Source: Congeria kusceri (lineage: Eukaryota; Mollusca; Bivalvia; Myida; Dreissenidae). From it: 64,000 bases of DNA. Shown piece by piece: positions 46,901 through 54,703 of the stretch (position 1 is the first letter of the stretch; every line of letters starts with the position of its first letter). The position numbers and the translations under genes are program-made. The notes beneath the pieces are model-generated. The model did not search any database and was not told the origin of the DNA. It saw only the letters and a list, made by a program, of their open reading frames with translations. The stretch covers positions 8,971,001-9,035,000 of the forward strand of contig CM051030.1 of assembly GCA_027627225.1 (NCBI GenBank). Reading direction: 5' to 3'.

Positions 46901-49675
46901 CACTAAGCGCATGCCCATATGAACATAATTAATCGAACAAAAAAGGCTCCGTAAGTAGATCGAGTGTAACTTAAGTATTCGAGAACGACGAGAATATTTG
47001 GTTTGAACACGACGTCACTGCGCGAAACATCCGGAAAAAATTATTACCTACTTTCAGTTTCGCAACAAAATTGACGCCTGATGCTTCTAAAAGGCTCGAG
47101 GTATACCGTTTTAACGGCGATGTTTCGTTTATTTCATTTCGTTTAAACGTTTACAAAAAATGAAAAGCTGTTTGCCTAAATTTTAAGAGCTATAACGCAA
47201 AAGATAACGTCATTTGACACATCCCGCAGAAAAAAAAATCCTACGTTGGGAGGGCACACCCCTCCCAATCCCACCCCTCTCGGGACCGGGGCGCCTGAAA
47301 AAAAATCATGGGGAAGACCCTGACATGATATGCAAATGTTATAAAGCACATTTAAAATACAAAATGAATGGTTATAATTATTAATGCCCCGTCGCGAAGC
47401 GGGAGGGGGGTTATAGGAATGCCCTTCGTCCGTCTGTCTGTCCGTACACACAAATGGATACTTAGGTGACTAAAATAGTCACATAAGTATCCCTTTGTAA
47501 GTAAAAACTTCCTTAGGTGGCTAAATTAGTCCCTTAGGGGGCTAAAATGGCATTAGGGTTAGTCATGAATAGTCACATAAGTATTCATTTGTTAGAACGT
47601 CCGTCCGTCTGTCCGTAACATTTGTCGTGTCCGCTCCATATCTCCTATACCCTTTGAAGGATTTTCATGAAACTTGGCTCAAATGTTTAGGTCATTGAGA
47701 CGATGTGAAGAAGGCATGAGTCAGTCACGCCGGCTCAAGGTTTAGGTCACACTTGAAGGTCAAATGTTCGATCCTCCATTTCGTGTCCGTTCCATATCTC
47801 CTATACCCTTTGAAGGATTTTCATGAAACTTGGCTCAAATGTTTAGGTCATTGAGACGATGTGCAGAAGGCATGAGTCAGTCACGCCGGCTCTAGGTCAA
47901 GGTCACACTTGAAGGTCACATATTTGAGCCTCCATTTCGTGTCCGCTCCATATCTCGTATGCCTTTTGAAGGATTTTCATGAAACTTGGCTCAAATGTTT
48001 AGGTCATTGAGACGATGTGCAGAAGGCATGAGTCAGTCACGCCGGGTCAAGGTCACACTTTAAGGTCAAATATTCGAGCTTCCATTTCATATCCGCACCA
48101 TATCTCCTCCTATGCCTTTTGAAGGATTTTCATGAAACTTGGCTCAAATGTTTAGGTCATTCAGACGATGTGCAGAAGGCATGGGCGGAAGGCCAGCTCA
48201 AGGTCAAGGTCACACTTGAAGGTTACATTTTTGAGCCTCCATTTTCGTGTTCGTTTTTCGTGTCCGCTCCATATCCCCTATACCCTTCGAAGGATTTTCA
48301 TGAAACTTGGCTAAAATGTTTTGCTCATTGAGACCATTTGCAGAAGGCATAATCCAGTCAAGCCAACTCAAGGTCAAGGTCACACTTGAAGGTTGAATGT
48401 TTGAGCCTGTATTTTCATGTCCGTTCTATATCTCCTGTGCCCTTTAAAGGATTTTCATATAACTTGCCTCAAATATTTATCACATTGAGGCAATGTGCAG
48501 AAGGCATGAGGCAGTCACGCCACCTCAAGGCCAAGGTCTTACTTGAAGGTCAAATGTTTGAGCCTCCATTTTTGTTTCTGCTCCATATCTTCTATGCCCT
48601 TTGAAGGATTTTCATTAAACTTGGCTCAAATGTTTATCACATGGAGCAGTCTTGCCACCTCAAGGTCAAGGTCACACTTACAGGTCAAATGTTTGAGCCT
48701 CCATTTTCGTATTAGCTCCATATCTAAATTTCTGAAACTGTACTTTCATATCTGGTCCAACTGTGTTATCTGGTCCAACTGTGCCAGATGGTCAGTGTGA
48801 TACTTCAAAGTCACCTTTAAAATCTAATGAAGGATCACGGCGGGGGATATAGCTGTCCTTTGGACTGCCTTGTTTAACATAGAATCCCACAACAAAAATT
48901 ATTATCTAACATCAAATTTCTTTGTAGAAAAATCCAACATCCATAAGGAGTCCAGAAGAGGACAGAGGTTTAGAGTTGAGAGAGCTAAATCTTGTTGTGC
49001 AGCTGGAGAAATCTGGCGTTCTTAGTTCCTATCTGAAAAGCATTTGTGAAGACGCTGCAGACTCCATTTACGCGCAGGACTCTGACATCAAGCTGCTCGC
49101 ACAAGGTTAGCTTTACAAACCCACTCAGAGAATATTATGAATTTAACTTGCAATTTATAATACATGTATTTTGAAAATAGTGTATCAGTTATTTGAATGT
49201 CACACGGTTACACCAATGTCTCTGTCTTTAAATTAGTTTAAGCCAATTATTTTGAATATAAATCTAAAGTGAATAAAATATCTTACTTAAATTTATATAC
49301 ATAATAGATAACACAGGGTTCATTAATTGCTCTTATCCTGCACACTGAAACTACACAACCCATAAGTAAACAAGTATTTCCTGTTGATTTGTTGCAGTTT
49401 TAAACAAAGATCTGACGGCCATGATGTCAGCTACCAATGCTACGTCGATGGGAAACAGCACACGCTGTAAAGACGTCTCAGACATCAGGAAGCCGTGCGT
49501 TTGCCAGCTGCACATTTGCATTGGCTGGTACCCATGCGGGCTGAAGTACTGTCGGGGTAAAGACTCGTCCGGGAAAGTGGTCAATTATCGCTGCGGCATC
49601 AAGACCTGCAAACGATGCATGAACTTCAAATATATTGTCAATCAAAAAATGCTGTGTTTGTGGGACGATTTATGA
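22733..49675 (+). CDS. OAF: Out at first (OAF) homologue, complete four-exon gene (269 aa)
   Basis: Exons 22733-22945, 45377-45517, 48928-49105 and 49398-49675 join in phase (0,0,1), all with GT/AG borders, to give 269 residues; vertebrate OAF is about the same length. Residues 1-24 form a signal peptide (hydrophobic ILALILCIYIVQIWG), so the product is secreted. Family hallmarks follow: QLVINVKNNGG, ESIEANTTADTVLLEFL, QFIDFKA, VMCFVTRFGKNEFISSDAMS, KLRQKNP, and a C-terminal module with ten cysteines (CVC, WYPCGLKYC, YRCGIKTCKRC, CLW). N-glycosylation sequons are NTT at residue 45 and NAT and NST near the start of the last exon. OAF was first described in Drosophila; its biochemical role is poorly known. 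Introns are 22431, 3410 and 292 bases. The first hosts at least four transposon insertions and several kilobases of dispersed repeats. No frame breaks were seen, so the gene looks intact. Confidence 0.95.
23275..23385. other. GC-rich patch in OAF intron 1
   Basis: About 110 bases are conspicuously C/G-rich (GCGCGGCGCCC, GCCCCCCGCCCTGCCGCCC) within AT-rich intron. The open frame across it has no domain. It may be the end of an unrecognised element. Confidence 0.35.
23467..24256. mobile_element. 790-bp TIR element with 5-bp target duplication
   Basis: Ends CAGGCCTTTTTC and its complement, flanked on both sides by GCTGC (23462-23466 and 24257-24261). Repeated TTTCCCAATT words lie near both ends. 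There is no transposase. The CAGG start with a 5-bp duplication fits hAT subgroups that make short duplications; this class assignment is an inference. Confidence 0.75.
25246..27764 (+). pseudogene. hAT-family transposase pseudogene (ZNF862/C17orf113-like)
   Basis: The reading starts MGQKSLFDLGFKGQKR at 25246. After a frameshift near 25360 comes a TTF/BED-like zinc-finger segment (WKFRTEWLSEYECLD, CTWCRGAKKNNPF, DRHANKNPEH). An intron-like gap (donor AAGGTAATT at 25662, acceptor TTCACAG ending 26373) leads to the RNase H-like core with VDETTD, then LISMASDGAKVM and CVAHRLALC. It ends with the C-terminal dimerisation region (LAEYMLTAPLTSVACRRGFS, TKARTGLKPEKVA). Breaks are a TGA at 26873-26875, frameshifts near 27100 and 27250 with apparent loss of sequence, and a TAA near 27609. 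Transposase activity is therefore lost. The resemblance to the hAT group that gave rise to host genes such as ZNF862 is from memory of the family's motifs. Confidence 0.88.
27764..27895. repeat. 43-bp tandem repeat, three copies
   Basis: Three near-identical units (GAACCGCATGACTGGTCAAT, GTGATATAGTACTCAGTGAC) follow directly after the transposase stop codon, in the element's 3' untranslated part. Confidence 0.93.
28999..30036. mobile_element. 1038-bp hAT-like non-autonomous element (copy 2)
   Basis: Related to the 20642-21552 element through shared CCCGGTCAATGACAAAAATC, TTGGGCCAACAA, CCCGCTAGC, TTTCGCGGGATGG and the right-end GTCCCGATGATTTTTTG. Its own terminal repeats are decayed (CATAC... 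and ...GTATG). The flanks are TTGTTAAC (28991-28998) and CTGTTAAC (30037-30044), an 8-bp duplication with one change. It carries an extra segment, about 29790-29865, not seen in copy 1. Confidence 0.85.
30045..31229. other. OAF intron 1, non-coding
   Basis: No exon is recognised. Two diverged copies of a GACGTCAT..ATACTCGTGGAAA word occur near 30773-30797 and 30835-30860, the second containing a full CRE palindrome TGACGTCA. Confidence 0.45.
31230..32192. mobile_element. dispersed repeat, about 150-bp tandem core (GATAACTCAAGAA family)
   Basis: Starts ACCCCCACAAACGAAGTGAG with GTCGGTCCGTCGGTC, and ends GGGGGTATATCCGTCACTC followed by ATGTGACAATTCTAGTTT. The core has about five units sharing GATAACTCAAGAA, GGTACACATGTGTA, GGTTACAAACCACTAAATTT and TGACAGAGTTATGGCCCC. 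It has no coding capacity. The right tail resembles that of the 54704 element (TGTGACAA..CTAGTTT). Confidence 0.75.
32605..32740. mobile_element. left half of an interrupted dispersed repeat (GACTATTAGAAGAATAGG family)
   Basis: Matches the start of the repeat at 49745: TGACTATTCGAAGAATAGGT, CCCCGGCGTCCGCGTC, AAAAGTCTTGT, AACTACATAAGT, TTCACTTGAAACTT. It stops at the target-site duplication CTTTGAAT (32733-32740). The continuation is found at 38247. Confidence 0.85.
33479..36558 (-). pseudogene. LINE ORF2: endonuclease and reverse transcriptase (inactive)
   Basis: Read right to left. The apurinic-type endonuclease is represented by ISICETHLS and ASGGVGLLVK (36558-36220) and, in another frame, VVDYMCVPHDV and ERSRVPDHCALS (36119-35787). 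The expected middle part with a GDFN-type catalytic motif is missing: DGILTHVNQHGRDF joins directly across. A charged linker follows (35576-35349). The reverse transcriptase (34916-34065) shows FVDLRRCFDYIDR, GVKQGCTLSPTLFAIF and the catalytic YADD box. After a frameshift come the C-terminal blocks SLLAQFRAGIRPLRLETGR and CRLCN (34060-33479). At least five frame breaks make it non-functional. Confidence 0.9.
36497..37471 (-). pseudogene. LINE ORF1 (inactive)
   Basis: Begins MSSKAMKSNKRKDKFSS at 37471. It has an acidic/serine-rich head and a heptad-rich coiled-coil stretch (about residues 85-165, MSAKVDKVLTIMTDMKTKQ onward), then DPDLCVIVTGI, an RNA-binding-like strand. A frameshift near 36840 moves the rest (DHVRDNEINHRISAP, FSDTSEKVLVLRNKMKLK, DVYINSSKSHAERL) to another frame ending at 36497, overlapping the start of ORF2. 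The layout of coiled coil then RRM-like domain is the common ORF1 plan for trimeric RNA chaperones; that function is inferred. Confidence 0.8.
38247..38340. mobile_element. right half of the interrupted dispersed repeat
   Basis: Continues the repeat that stops at 32740: CTTGGAATATACC, ATCAACTCCAGTGTCAGGGG, CAACATTCC and TGACAGAGTTATGCCCC, matching about 49872-49965 in order. Confidence 0.85.
38333..39300. mobile_element. dispersed repeat (AGCTCACCTGAGCAT family)
   Basis: Begins AGCTCACCTGAGCATGAAGT, then GGGGACCTCTCCGGCGGCGG and CGTCAACAATTTGGACTGTT. It then has about five 150-bp units with CTTCATTTTTCATCCAATCT, TTGCACAGTTTGT, ATGACCATAAGA and ACCAGAGTTATTGCCC. A shorter copy is at 63073-63270. 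No coding capacity. Confidence 0.8.
39301..39735. other. non-coding intron sequence
   Basis: No recognisable element; AT-rich with no exon signals. Confidence 0.4.
39736..40262. mobile_element. dispersed repeat (GACTATTAGAAGAATAGG family), tandem core only
   Basis: Three units of about 170 bp share AACTACATAAGTTATTCAC, TTGAAACTTGGAACTAACC, TATCAGGGGCAACATTACCC and TTGACAGAGTTATGCCCC. The left terminus is missing. The right edge abuts the next repeat family at 40263. Confidence 0.8.
40263..41790. mobile_element. dispersed repeat, expanded AAGGTCACCGTT family array
   Basis: Same family as 16560-17082, with GGTCGGTCGGTCGGTAGG at the left and TACAAACATCTCTTGTTT at the right. It contains about eleven tandem units of roughly 135 bp (CTAAAAATAGAAAAA, CTCAATAACTTGAGAACGC, GACCTCGCTTGGGATTGCAT). 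Unit number therefore varies from about two to eleven between copies. Confidence 0.88.
41791..42905. other. non-coding intron sequence
   Basis: AT-rich. No exon or repeat boundary recognised. Confidence 0.45.
42906..43830. mobile_element. dispersed repeats: about 200-bp units followed by AAGGTCAC-type fragment
   Basis: From 42910, three units share GCTAGTTTCTGAGGAATG, CTTGAGGGATTTCATTC, AACTCTAGTTTGAAATTTG and TGGGCCTTTTTACACT. From about 43540 the array passes into a diverged relative of the AAGGTCACCGTT family (TCGGGATTGCAT, AACTCGAGAACAAATTG). No termini are preserved between the two. Confidence 0.7.
44050..44225. repeat. dispersed repeat, copy A
   Basis: Shares GGACTT, AACCATTGCCCGAGCACAC, TGCTTAACAT, TTGCAGTGTGGATACGGTGC and AAAAATCTA in order with 54045-54235. 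Downstream of each copy is a CCAATCA-bearing stretch (44494-44500, 54475-54481), so the shared unit may be longer. Confidence 0.7.
44226..45376. other. end of OAF intron 1, non-coding
   Basis: No exon is recognised apart from the OAF exon 2 acceptor at its right edge. Confidence 0.45.
45377..45517 (+). CDS. OAF: OAF exon 2
   Basis: A 141-base, phase-0 exon encodes DVQVFKVYVPWEEERG, VIQPYPQVMCFVTRFGKN and EFISSDAMSKLRQ, one of the most conserved parts of the family. Acceptor ATTACAG; donor GTTTGG. Confidence 0.95.
45955..47322. mobile_element. 1368-bp TIR element with 5-bp target duplication
   Basis: Left end CAGGGACTTCCCCA; reversed right end CAGGGTCTTCCCCA. Subterminal CCCGGGGCGC / GGGGCGCC words occur at both ends. 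ACATG flanks both sides (45950-45954, 47323-47327). There is no transposase. It lies in OAF intron 2. The CAGG start and 5-bp duplication match the element at 23467. Confidence 0.82.
47384..48870. mobile_element. dispersed repeat, about 156-bp tandem core (TTGAAGGATTTTCATGAAAC family)
   Basis: Starts ATGCCCCGTCGCGAAGCGGG with CGTCCGTCTGTCTGTCCGT. About eight units share CCATATCTCC, GAAGGATTTTCATGAAACTT, GGCTCAAATGTTTAGGTCAT, GTGCAGAAGGCATGAG and AAGGTCACACTTGAAGGTC. It ends with GGGGGATATAGCTGTCCTT. A small MITE is inserted near its left end. It lies in OAF intron 2. Confidence 0.82.
47451..47597. mobile_element. 147-bp palindromic mini-element
   Basis: Left CAAATGGATACTTAGGTGAC and right GTCACATAAGTATTCATTTG are inverted copies with three mismatches over 20 bases. 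Within it, 47455-47491 is itself a near-perfect hairpin (GGATACTTA..TAAGTATCC). It lies inside the family-specific left end of the 47384 repeat. Confidence 0.6.
48928..49105 (+). CDS. OAF: OAF exon 3
   Basis: A 178-base exon encodes KNPTSIRSPEEDRGLEL, RELNLVVQLEKSGVLS, SYLKSICEDAADSIY and AQDSDIKLLAQ, ending on the first base of a split Val codon. Its acceptor is TTTGTAG and its donor GTTAGC. It is too short and too internal to stand out as an open frame with its own ATG. Confidence 0.95.
49398..49675 (+). CDS. OAF: OAF exon 4 (terminal)
   Basis: Completes the Val codon and encodes VLNKDLTAMMSATNATSMG, then the ten-cysteine C-terminal module to CLWDDL and a TGA stop. An ATG at 49421 lies inside the exon and is not the start. 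Confidence 0.95.
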
Positions 49676-49744
49676 AGGAATATTGAATTTTTTAATACGA
49701 AAATCATTTATTTAACAGCTTACCAGCTTTTAAAGGTATTATTT

Positions 49745-50310
49745 TTAGCTTGACTATTAGAAGAATAGGTGACCTTTCCTACTACCCCCGGCGTCGGCGT
49801 CCACGTCTGAATTTGGTTAAAGTTTTTATTCAAAAGTCTTGTAACTTGAAAACTACAAAAGTTATTTACTACTTGAAACTTGAAATATACCTTTGTCATC
49901 AACTCCAGTGTCAGGGGCAACATTCCCCATAACTCTGTTTTGTATTTTGACAGAGTTATGCCCCTTTGTCCCTTAGATTTTCTGGTTAAAGTTTATATTC
50001 AAAAGTTTTGTAACTACAAAACTACATAAGTTATTCACTTGAAACTTGGAACTAACCTTTGTCATCATCTCTAGTATCAGGGGCAACATTACCCAGAACT
50101 CTGTTTTGCATTTTGACACAGCTCGCCCACTTTTTACATAGACTTTGTGGTTAAAGTTTTTGTTCCAAAATTTATAAGCTATACAAGGCTTCACTTAAAA
50201 GTTTTGTATTTTAGCAAATGTATGCCCCTTCCACTATCCAAAATATCTACCAACTGAAATACTTCGAAAAGTCGAGCGCGCTGTCCTCTAACAGCTCTTG
50301 TTGTGCTTCT
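49745..50310. mobile_element. dispersed repeat (GACTATTAGAAGAATAGG family), nearest to complete
   Basis: Starts TAGCTTGACTATTAGAAGAA with CCCCGGCGTCGGCGTCC, has three roughly 170-bp units, and ends TCGAGCGCGCTGTCCTCTAAC followed by AGCTCTTGTT. It is the uninterrupted reference copy for the interrupted one at 32605/38247. It lies just past the OAF stop and may form part of its 3' UTR or flank. Confidence 0.82.
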
Positions 50311-50726
50311 TTATCTTTCATATTTTACCAACCTACTGAACATTTGCAAGAACAGTATTAGTAACGTTCTTGCATAAAATGCAGTTAATTTGGAAACAAA
50401 TTTATGGTGTTGTTCATCGTATGTGTGTGTTAAACTCTTTCCTGTTTCTTAGTACTGGTAAACCGACAAATAATAGAATTATTTTATTTGCAAGTCAAGA
50501 TTACCGATAGGCTATAGAGTTTTGCATTTTTGTGCCCATTGACTAGACCAGTAAAATTATTTTCGTATGAAATTTTATGAATTTGTTATTATTGAATGTT
50601 ATACTGGTATACATGTAATTAACTAATTGTAAAAACACAGTGTAATGATTATTACATGTTTGATTTGTGTTTAGAAGTTTGGAAAGGGAAACAGAATCTG
50701 GTTTGCATTGAGAGGGTCATATCATA

Positions 50727-52466
50727 CAGTACACATCACGCAAAACCCGCAGAATTCGCGCTGTCGTGACGAGCCTTTCATCAATATTCGCGAAGTGATT
50801 TCATGAATGTTCGAGACAATTCGCGAAAGATAGCGGGCGGCCGCGGCACAAGATTTTGCAATGAATATTTAACGAAATTTCGTTGCGATTAGCGGCAATT
50901 TTACAGGTATATGTGCATCTTTTCTTTAAAAATCTATAGTTGTTAAGTTTCACGGTATTTTTGCAACATTCCAAATTGTGTATCCTACAGTGTATGTTAA
51001 ATGTTAATATGTAAATTTTGTATCCTTGATATTACGGTCAATTAATATACTTTTTTAGATAAAAGACTGTAATATGACAGTTTTGTTTGAACACAAAATG
51101 AAAACGCATGTAGATGTCAAAATTTGTACTAAATCCGTTTATACATAGTTGAGAAATTAGAAAAAAAGATAATGTGATCGATGATTTGAACTGAATTGAT
51201 TTCAATTTTTTTAGGATTTTTAGTGACTTTTTTGTAATTCAAATAGTCATTTATTAATATTTTCAGCTTTGACTCATGATCATATTCCCAATGATAATGT
51301 AGCCACATATAGCCTTGTTACGATAGTAATAGTTGATTGATCGTGTATTTCTGTCTATATCATCACAATACTATAGGTTTTTATGGATGGCATCGAATAA
51401 CCGGTGTGGGTGTAATCGCTTATCTTCTAATCTTATCACAAATCAGTGTCAAATACTGACCCGCAGGCATGGTGTGCGACATTGGACTATTCTGCAATAG
51501 CATTCCTTAATTGATCAGCAGGGGCCATGAAAGTACAAACGCTGCAAACACCTCTTATATTGCAATCAGCAGCTATTGATTTTATATTAACACTGTAAAG
51601 TTTCTCATTTATTTACGTCTGTAGTCCAGTTAAACTATTAATAAGAACATACTTTTATCAATAAGCACATACTTATTTTTGCGATTTCATTCATAATACA
51701 ATAATCTATGTAGGCAAGATATAAATGAGTATCCTTTTAATTCTCAATTTCATCAAATTAATATTGAAATAGATCTAGTTGTATTATATTACTTTTTATT
51801 ATAGTTTGTTTTCTAAATATTTATATTTTATGAACAGATTCATTGTGATATAACTATTATTCTTAGTAACTTAAAAAAAAAAAGTCAGGTATTATGTATT
51901 CATTGCTATAAATGTCAGCCAATGATTAATGTTCCTTGCAATGTACCTGTCGTTATTTATATTTAAACATTGAATCTTTGTGCGTAATGCAATTCGTATA
52001 ACACTTATTGTCAAACTGGCAATTTCTATAAGTAAAACAAAAATAACATACTTAATATCCATAAAATACACAGCGTAGGTAAATTTGTAAATAAAAAGAA
52101 TGTTATTTTTATTTACTTTTATAACTATATTGATACGTGTTCATGTATACAATGATAAGTTAATTTCTTTATGAACATTTTTTTCTTTTTCAACAAATGA
52201 CCCACTGTGATTTGAAGGATTATGTAAATAATATAATTCAGAGTTATACATGACAATAATCATTCCGCATTAAAAAAAAATAATTAGTTTTACCGCTAGG
52301 TGAAAATATTGCGTGCATGTGTTTAATTTTACAAATAAAGGTCGCGAATTTTCGTCCATGAGAATTAGTGAAAATTCGTGATATCGCGAGCAAGCGCTCT
52401 GCGCTTCGTGATAAAACCGGTTCGTCGCCTATCGCAAACTTTGTGGGTTTCGCGTGGCGCGTACTG
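50727..52466. mobile_element. 1740-bp element with long diverged TIRs
   Basis: Left CAGTACACATCACGCAAAAC and reversed right CAGTACGCGCCACGCGAAAC align over about 35 bases, continuing into CCCRCARARTTYGCG. Subterminal TCGCGAA words are frequent at both ends. No target-site duplication was found. The AT-rich interior has no transposase frame. Confidence 0.65.
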
Positions 52467-52833
52467 TCTGTGTGATAGTTCATATGTTAAACACAACCCC
52501 TGATTCAACACAGGGAGAAGACTTGAGATCTCTACAATGTGGATGATATAGATCTTATGTAGGTTTTGCAGAACATTGAATTTGTTGATAGCTTTTTGTT
52601 TGCACATGTATCTTAGTTGTGATGTGTAATTTGTACAAGTTATTACAGTGTAATATGTACATAATAACATTTTAATAGCAGATATATTTTGTGTGTATTT
52701 TAACTTATATATATATGTTATGTCTCCAAAGAAAATAAATGTAGCTATCATTTTTTATGTAAGCATGTTCATAAAACTTGTAATACAATAAGTGTATGTA
52801 ATTTTTTTTATATGAAAAAATAAATACAATTAA

Positions 52834-53312
52834 AGGCCTAGTTTAAGGAATGTTTTGCCACACCACGGGGTATTCCACTTAGTGTATTGGTCCACACCAC
52901 GGGGTATTCCACTTAGTGTATTGGTCCACCATAAAATCTCTTATCATTATCTGCAATCTTGCCTTTCAGCTGACTGAGCAATGGCTCAGTTATGTTTGGA
53001 GATTATACACATGTATATTGGATTATTCAGCTGCTATTTCTGAAAGTAAAATGAAAATATAAACTGGTATGTTTGAAGATAACATGAAAGATCTAAGCTG
53101 GTATGTTTAAAGATAACTCGACAGATCTAAACTGGTATGTTTGAAGATAACTCAAAAGATCTAAGATGGTATGTTTCTCTACCTCTGCACCAGTGTATTA
53201 TCTCAGCTGATAAGGGTCACCACACTGTTACCATAGTAGGGTGCCAATACACAGGGGTACAATACCCCAGTTGGGGGGGGGGGGTCAAATAAAGAAGGAT
53301 TAAACTAGGCCT
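52834..53312. mobile_element. 479-bp MITE flanked by TTAA
   Basis: Ends AGGCCTAGTTTAA and its complement, with TTAA on both sides (52830-52833, 53313-53316), as left by piggyBac-type insertion, though the terminal bases are not the usual CCC. Inside are two 44-bp copies of CCACACCACGGGGTATTCC with ACTTAGTGTATTGGT, and about four 32-34-bp GGTATGTTTGAAGATAAC units (53060-53175). A run of ten G precedes the right end. Confidence 0.75.
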
Positions 53313-53540
53313 TTAACACAACTACATTTAATTTTGTAAATTGCGTTTATCCAATTTCCCGCATCAAATATTTTCTTCATAAGCATGTCAAAATGACAAA
53401 GTGATCTGAAATAAGTTAGGGAAAATCAACAGCAAAAAAAACAAAACACAAAAATACATGTATGTAAAAGCATTAAACTTTTTCAAAAATCAAAGAACCA
53501 TTCTTGCTGATGTTTGCATCATGTGTTTATGTTGTGTATC

Positions 53541-53955
53541 TTAAAACAGCTGTTGTGAATGACTTTGGGATATTATCTCTGGCTTGATAGCTGCTGGTGT
53601 GAATGACTTTGGGATATAATCTCTGGCCTGATAGCTGCTGTTGAATGACTGGGATATAATCTCTGGCCTGATAGCTGCTGGTGTGAATGACTTTGGGATA
53701 TAATCTCTGGCTTGATAGCTGCTGGTGTGAATGACTTTGGGATATAATCTCTGGCTTGATAGCTGCTGGTGTGAATGACTTTGGGATATAATCTCTGGCC
53801 TGATAGCTACTGGTGTGAATGACTTTGGGATATAATCTCTGGCTTGATAGCTGCTGTTGAATGACTGGGATATAATCTCTGGCTTGATAGCTGCTGGTGT
53901 GAATGACTGGGATATAATCTCTGGCTTGATAGCTGCTGTTGAATGCTCTGCTTGG
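53541..53955. repeat. 40-44-bp minisatellite
   Basis: About ten units (GATAGCTGCTGGTGTGAATG, ACTTTGGGATATAATCTCTG) in two length forms. The short form lacks GTG and TTT. Open frames on the minus strand (53527-53967 and 53541-54014) arise only from this repeat. Confidence 0.93.
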
Positions 53956-54044
53956 ATATTGGTCCATTTTGAATTCACATATAATAACTTTTTAGAGATT
54001 GTTTCTTCTTCCACTGTTTTACTGTAAGATCATACATACAGTTA

Positions 54045-54235
54045 ATTCACATACGACGACGATTGGGGTTATTTACCCTTGGGACTTTGGTTAAAAACCA
54101 TTGCCCGAGCACACTGCTTAACATATAAAACTCTGCTTGTATAAAACTGTAAAACATCCCTTCCTTTAAAGGGTGTGACACATAAAATCTTTGCAGTGTG
54201 GGTACGGTGCTTTATATAAAAATCTAAGCTTAAAA
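54045..54235. repeat. dispersed repeat, copy B
   Basis: Partner of 44050-44225: GGACTT, AACCATTGCCCGAGCACAC, TGCTTAACAT, CTTTGCAGTGTGGGTACGG. It is followed at 54475-54496 by CCAATCA and TATATAAAA, a promoter-like arrangement. Confidence 0.7.
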
Positions 54236-54703
54236 ATATATCAGAAGTATATTAAAAGACTGTTTTTAAGTGAATCTTTGTAAATAATAAAAGAAAACAG
54301 TAATATCTGCTTTAAAAATAACTTTTCTTAATTTATACAACACGTGTATAACAACAAATATACAGCCTTTAATGGAGAATGCGATAGCGTGGGAAAGTAA
54401 TTTGCATATTGAGCTTGATGCTCAAAACGGATAGTAATTAAACAAATCAAAATTCTCGTTACAATCCGTCTGACCAATCAGCGTGTAGCTTATATAAAAA
54501 CGTTAGGGTTGGGAGAGTATGCACTATTATGAACAACTGCAAGGAAATATTGAAAATAATAGTTATGCTAAATGAAAATATGCAGATTTTAATATGTAAA
54601 TGTTAATAAAATTTGAGATAATTAATTTCTCTATGAATGTTAAATAATTATATATGCTTTAATAAAGTATGAAGAAACTTTGATAATGTAATTTGTGTTT
54701 ATT

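Noticed and set aside
53527..54014. Two overlapping repetitive open frames of about 150 residues
   Set aside because: They are produced by the 40-44-bp minisatellite, and the peptides are frame-shifted versions of the same repeat.
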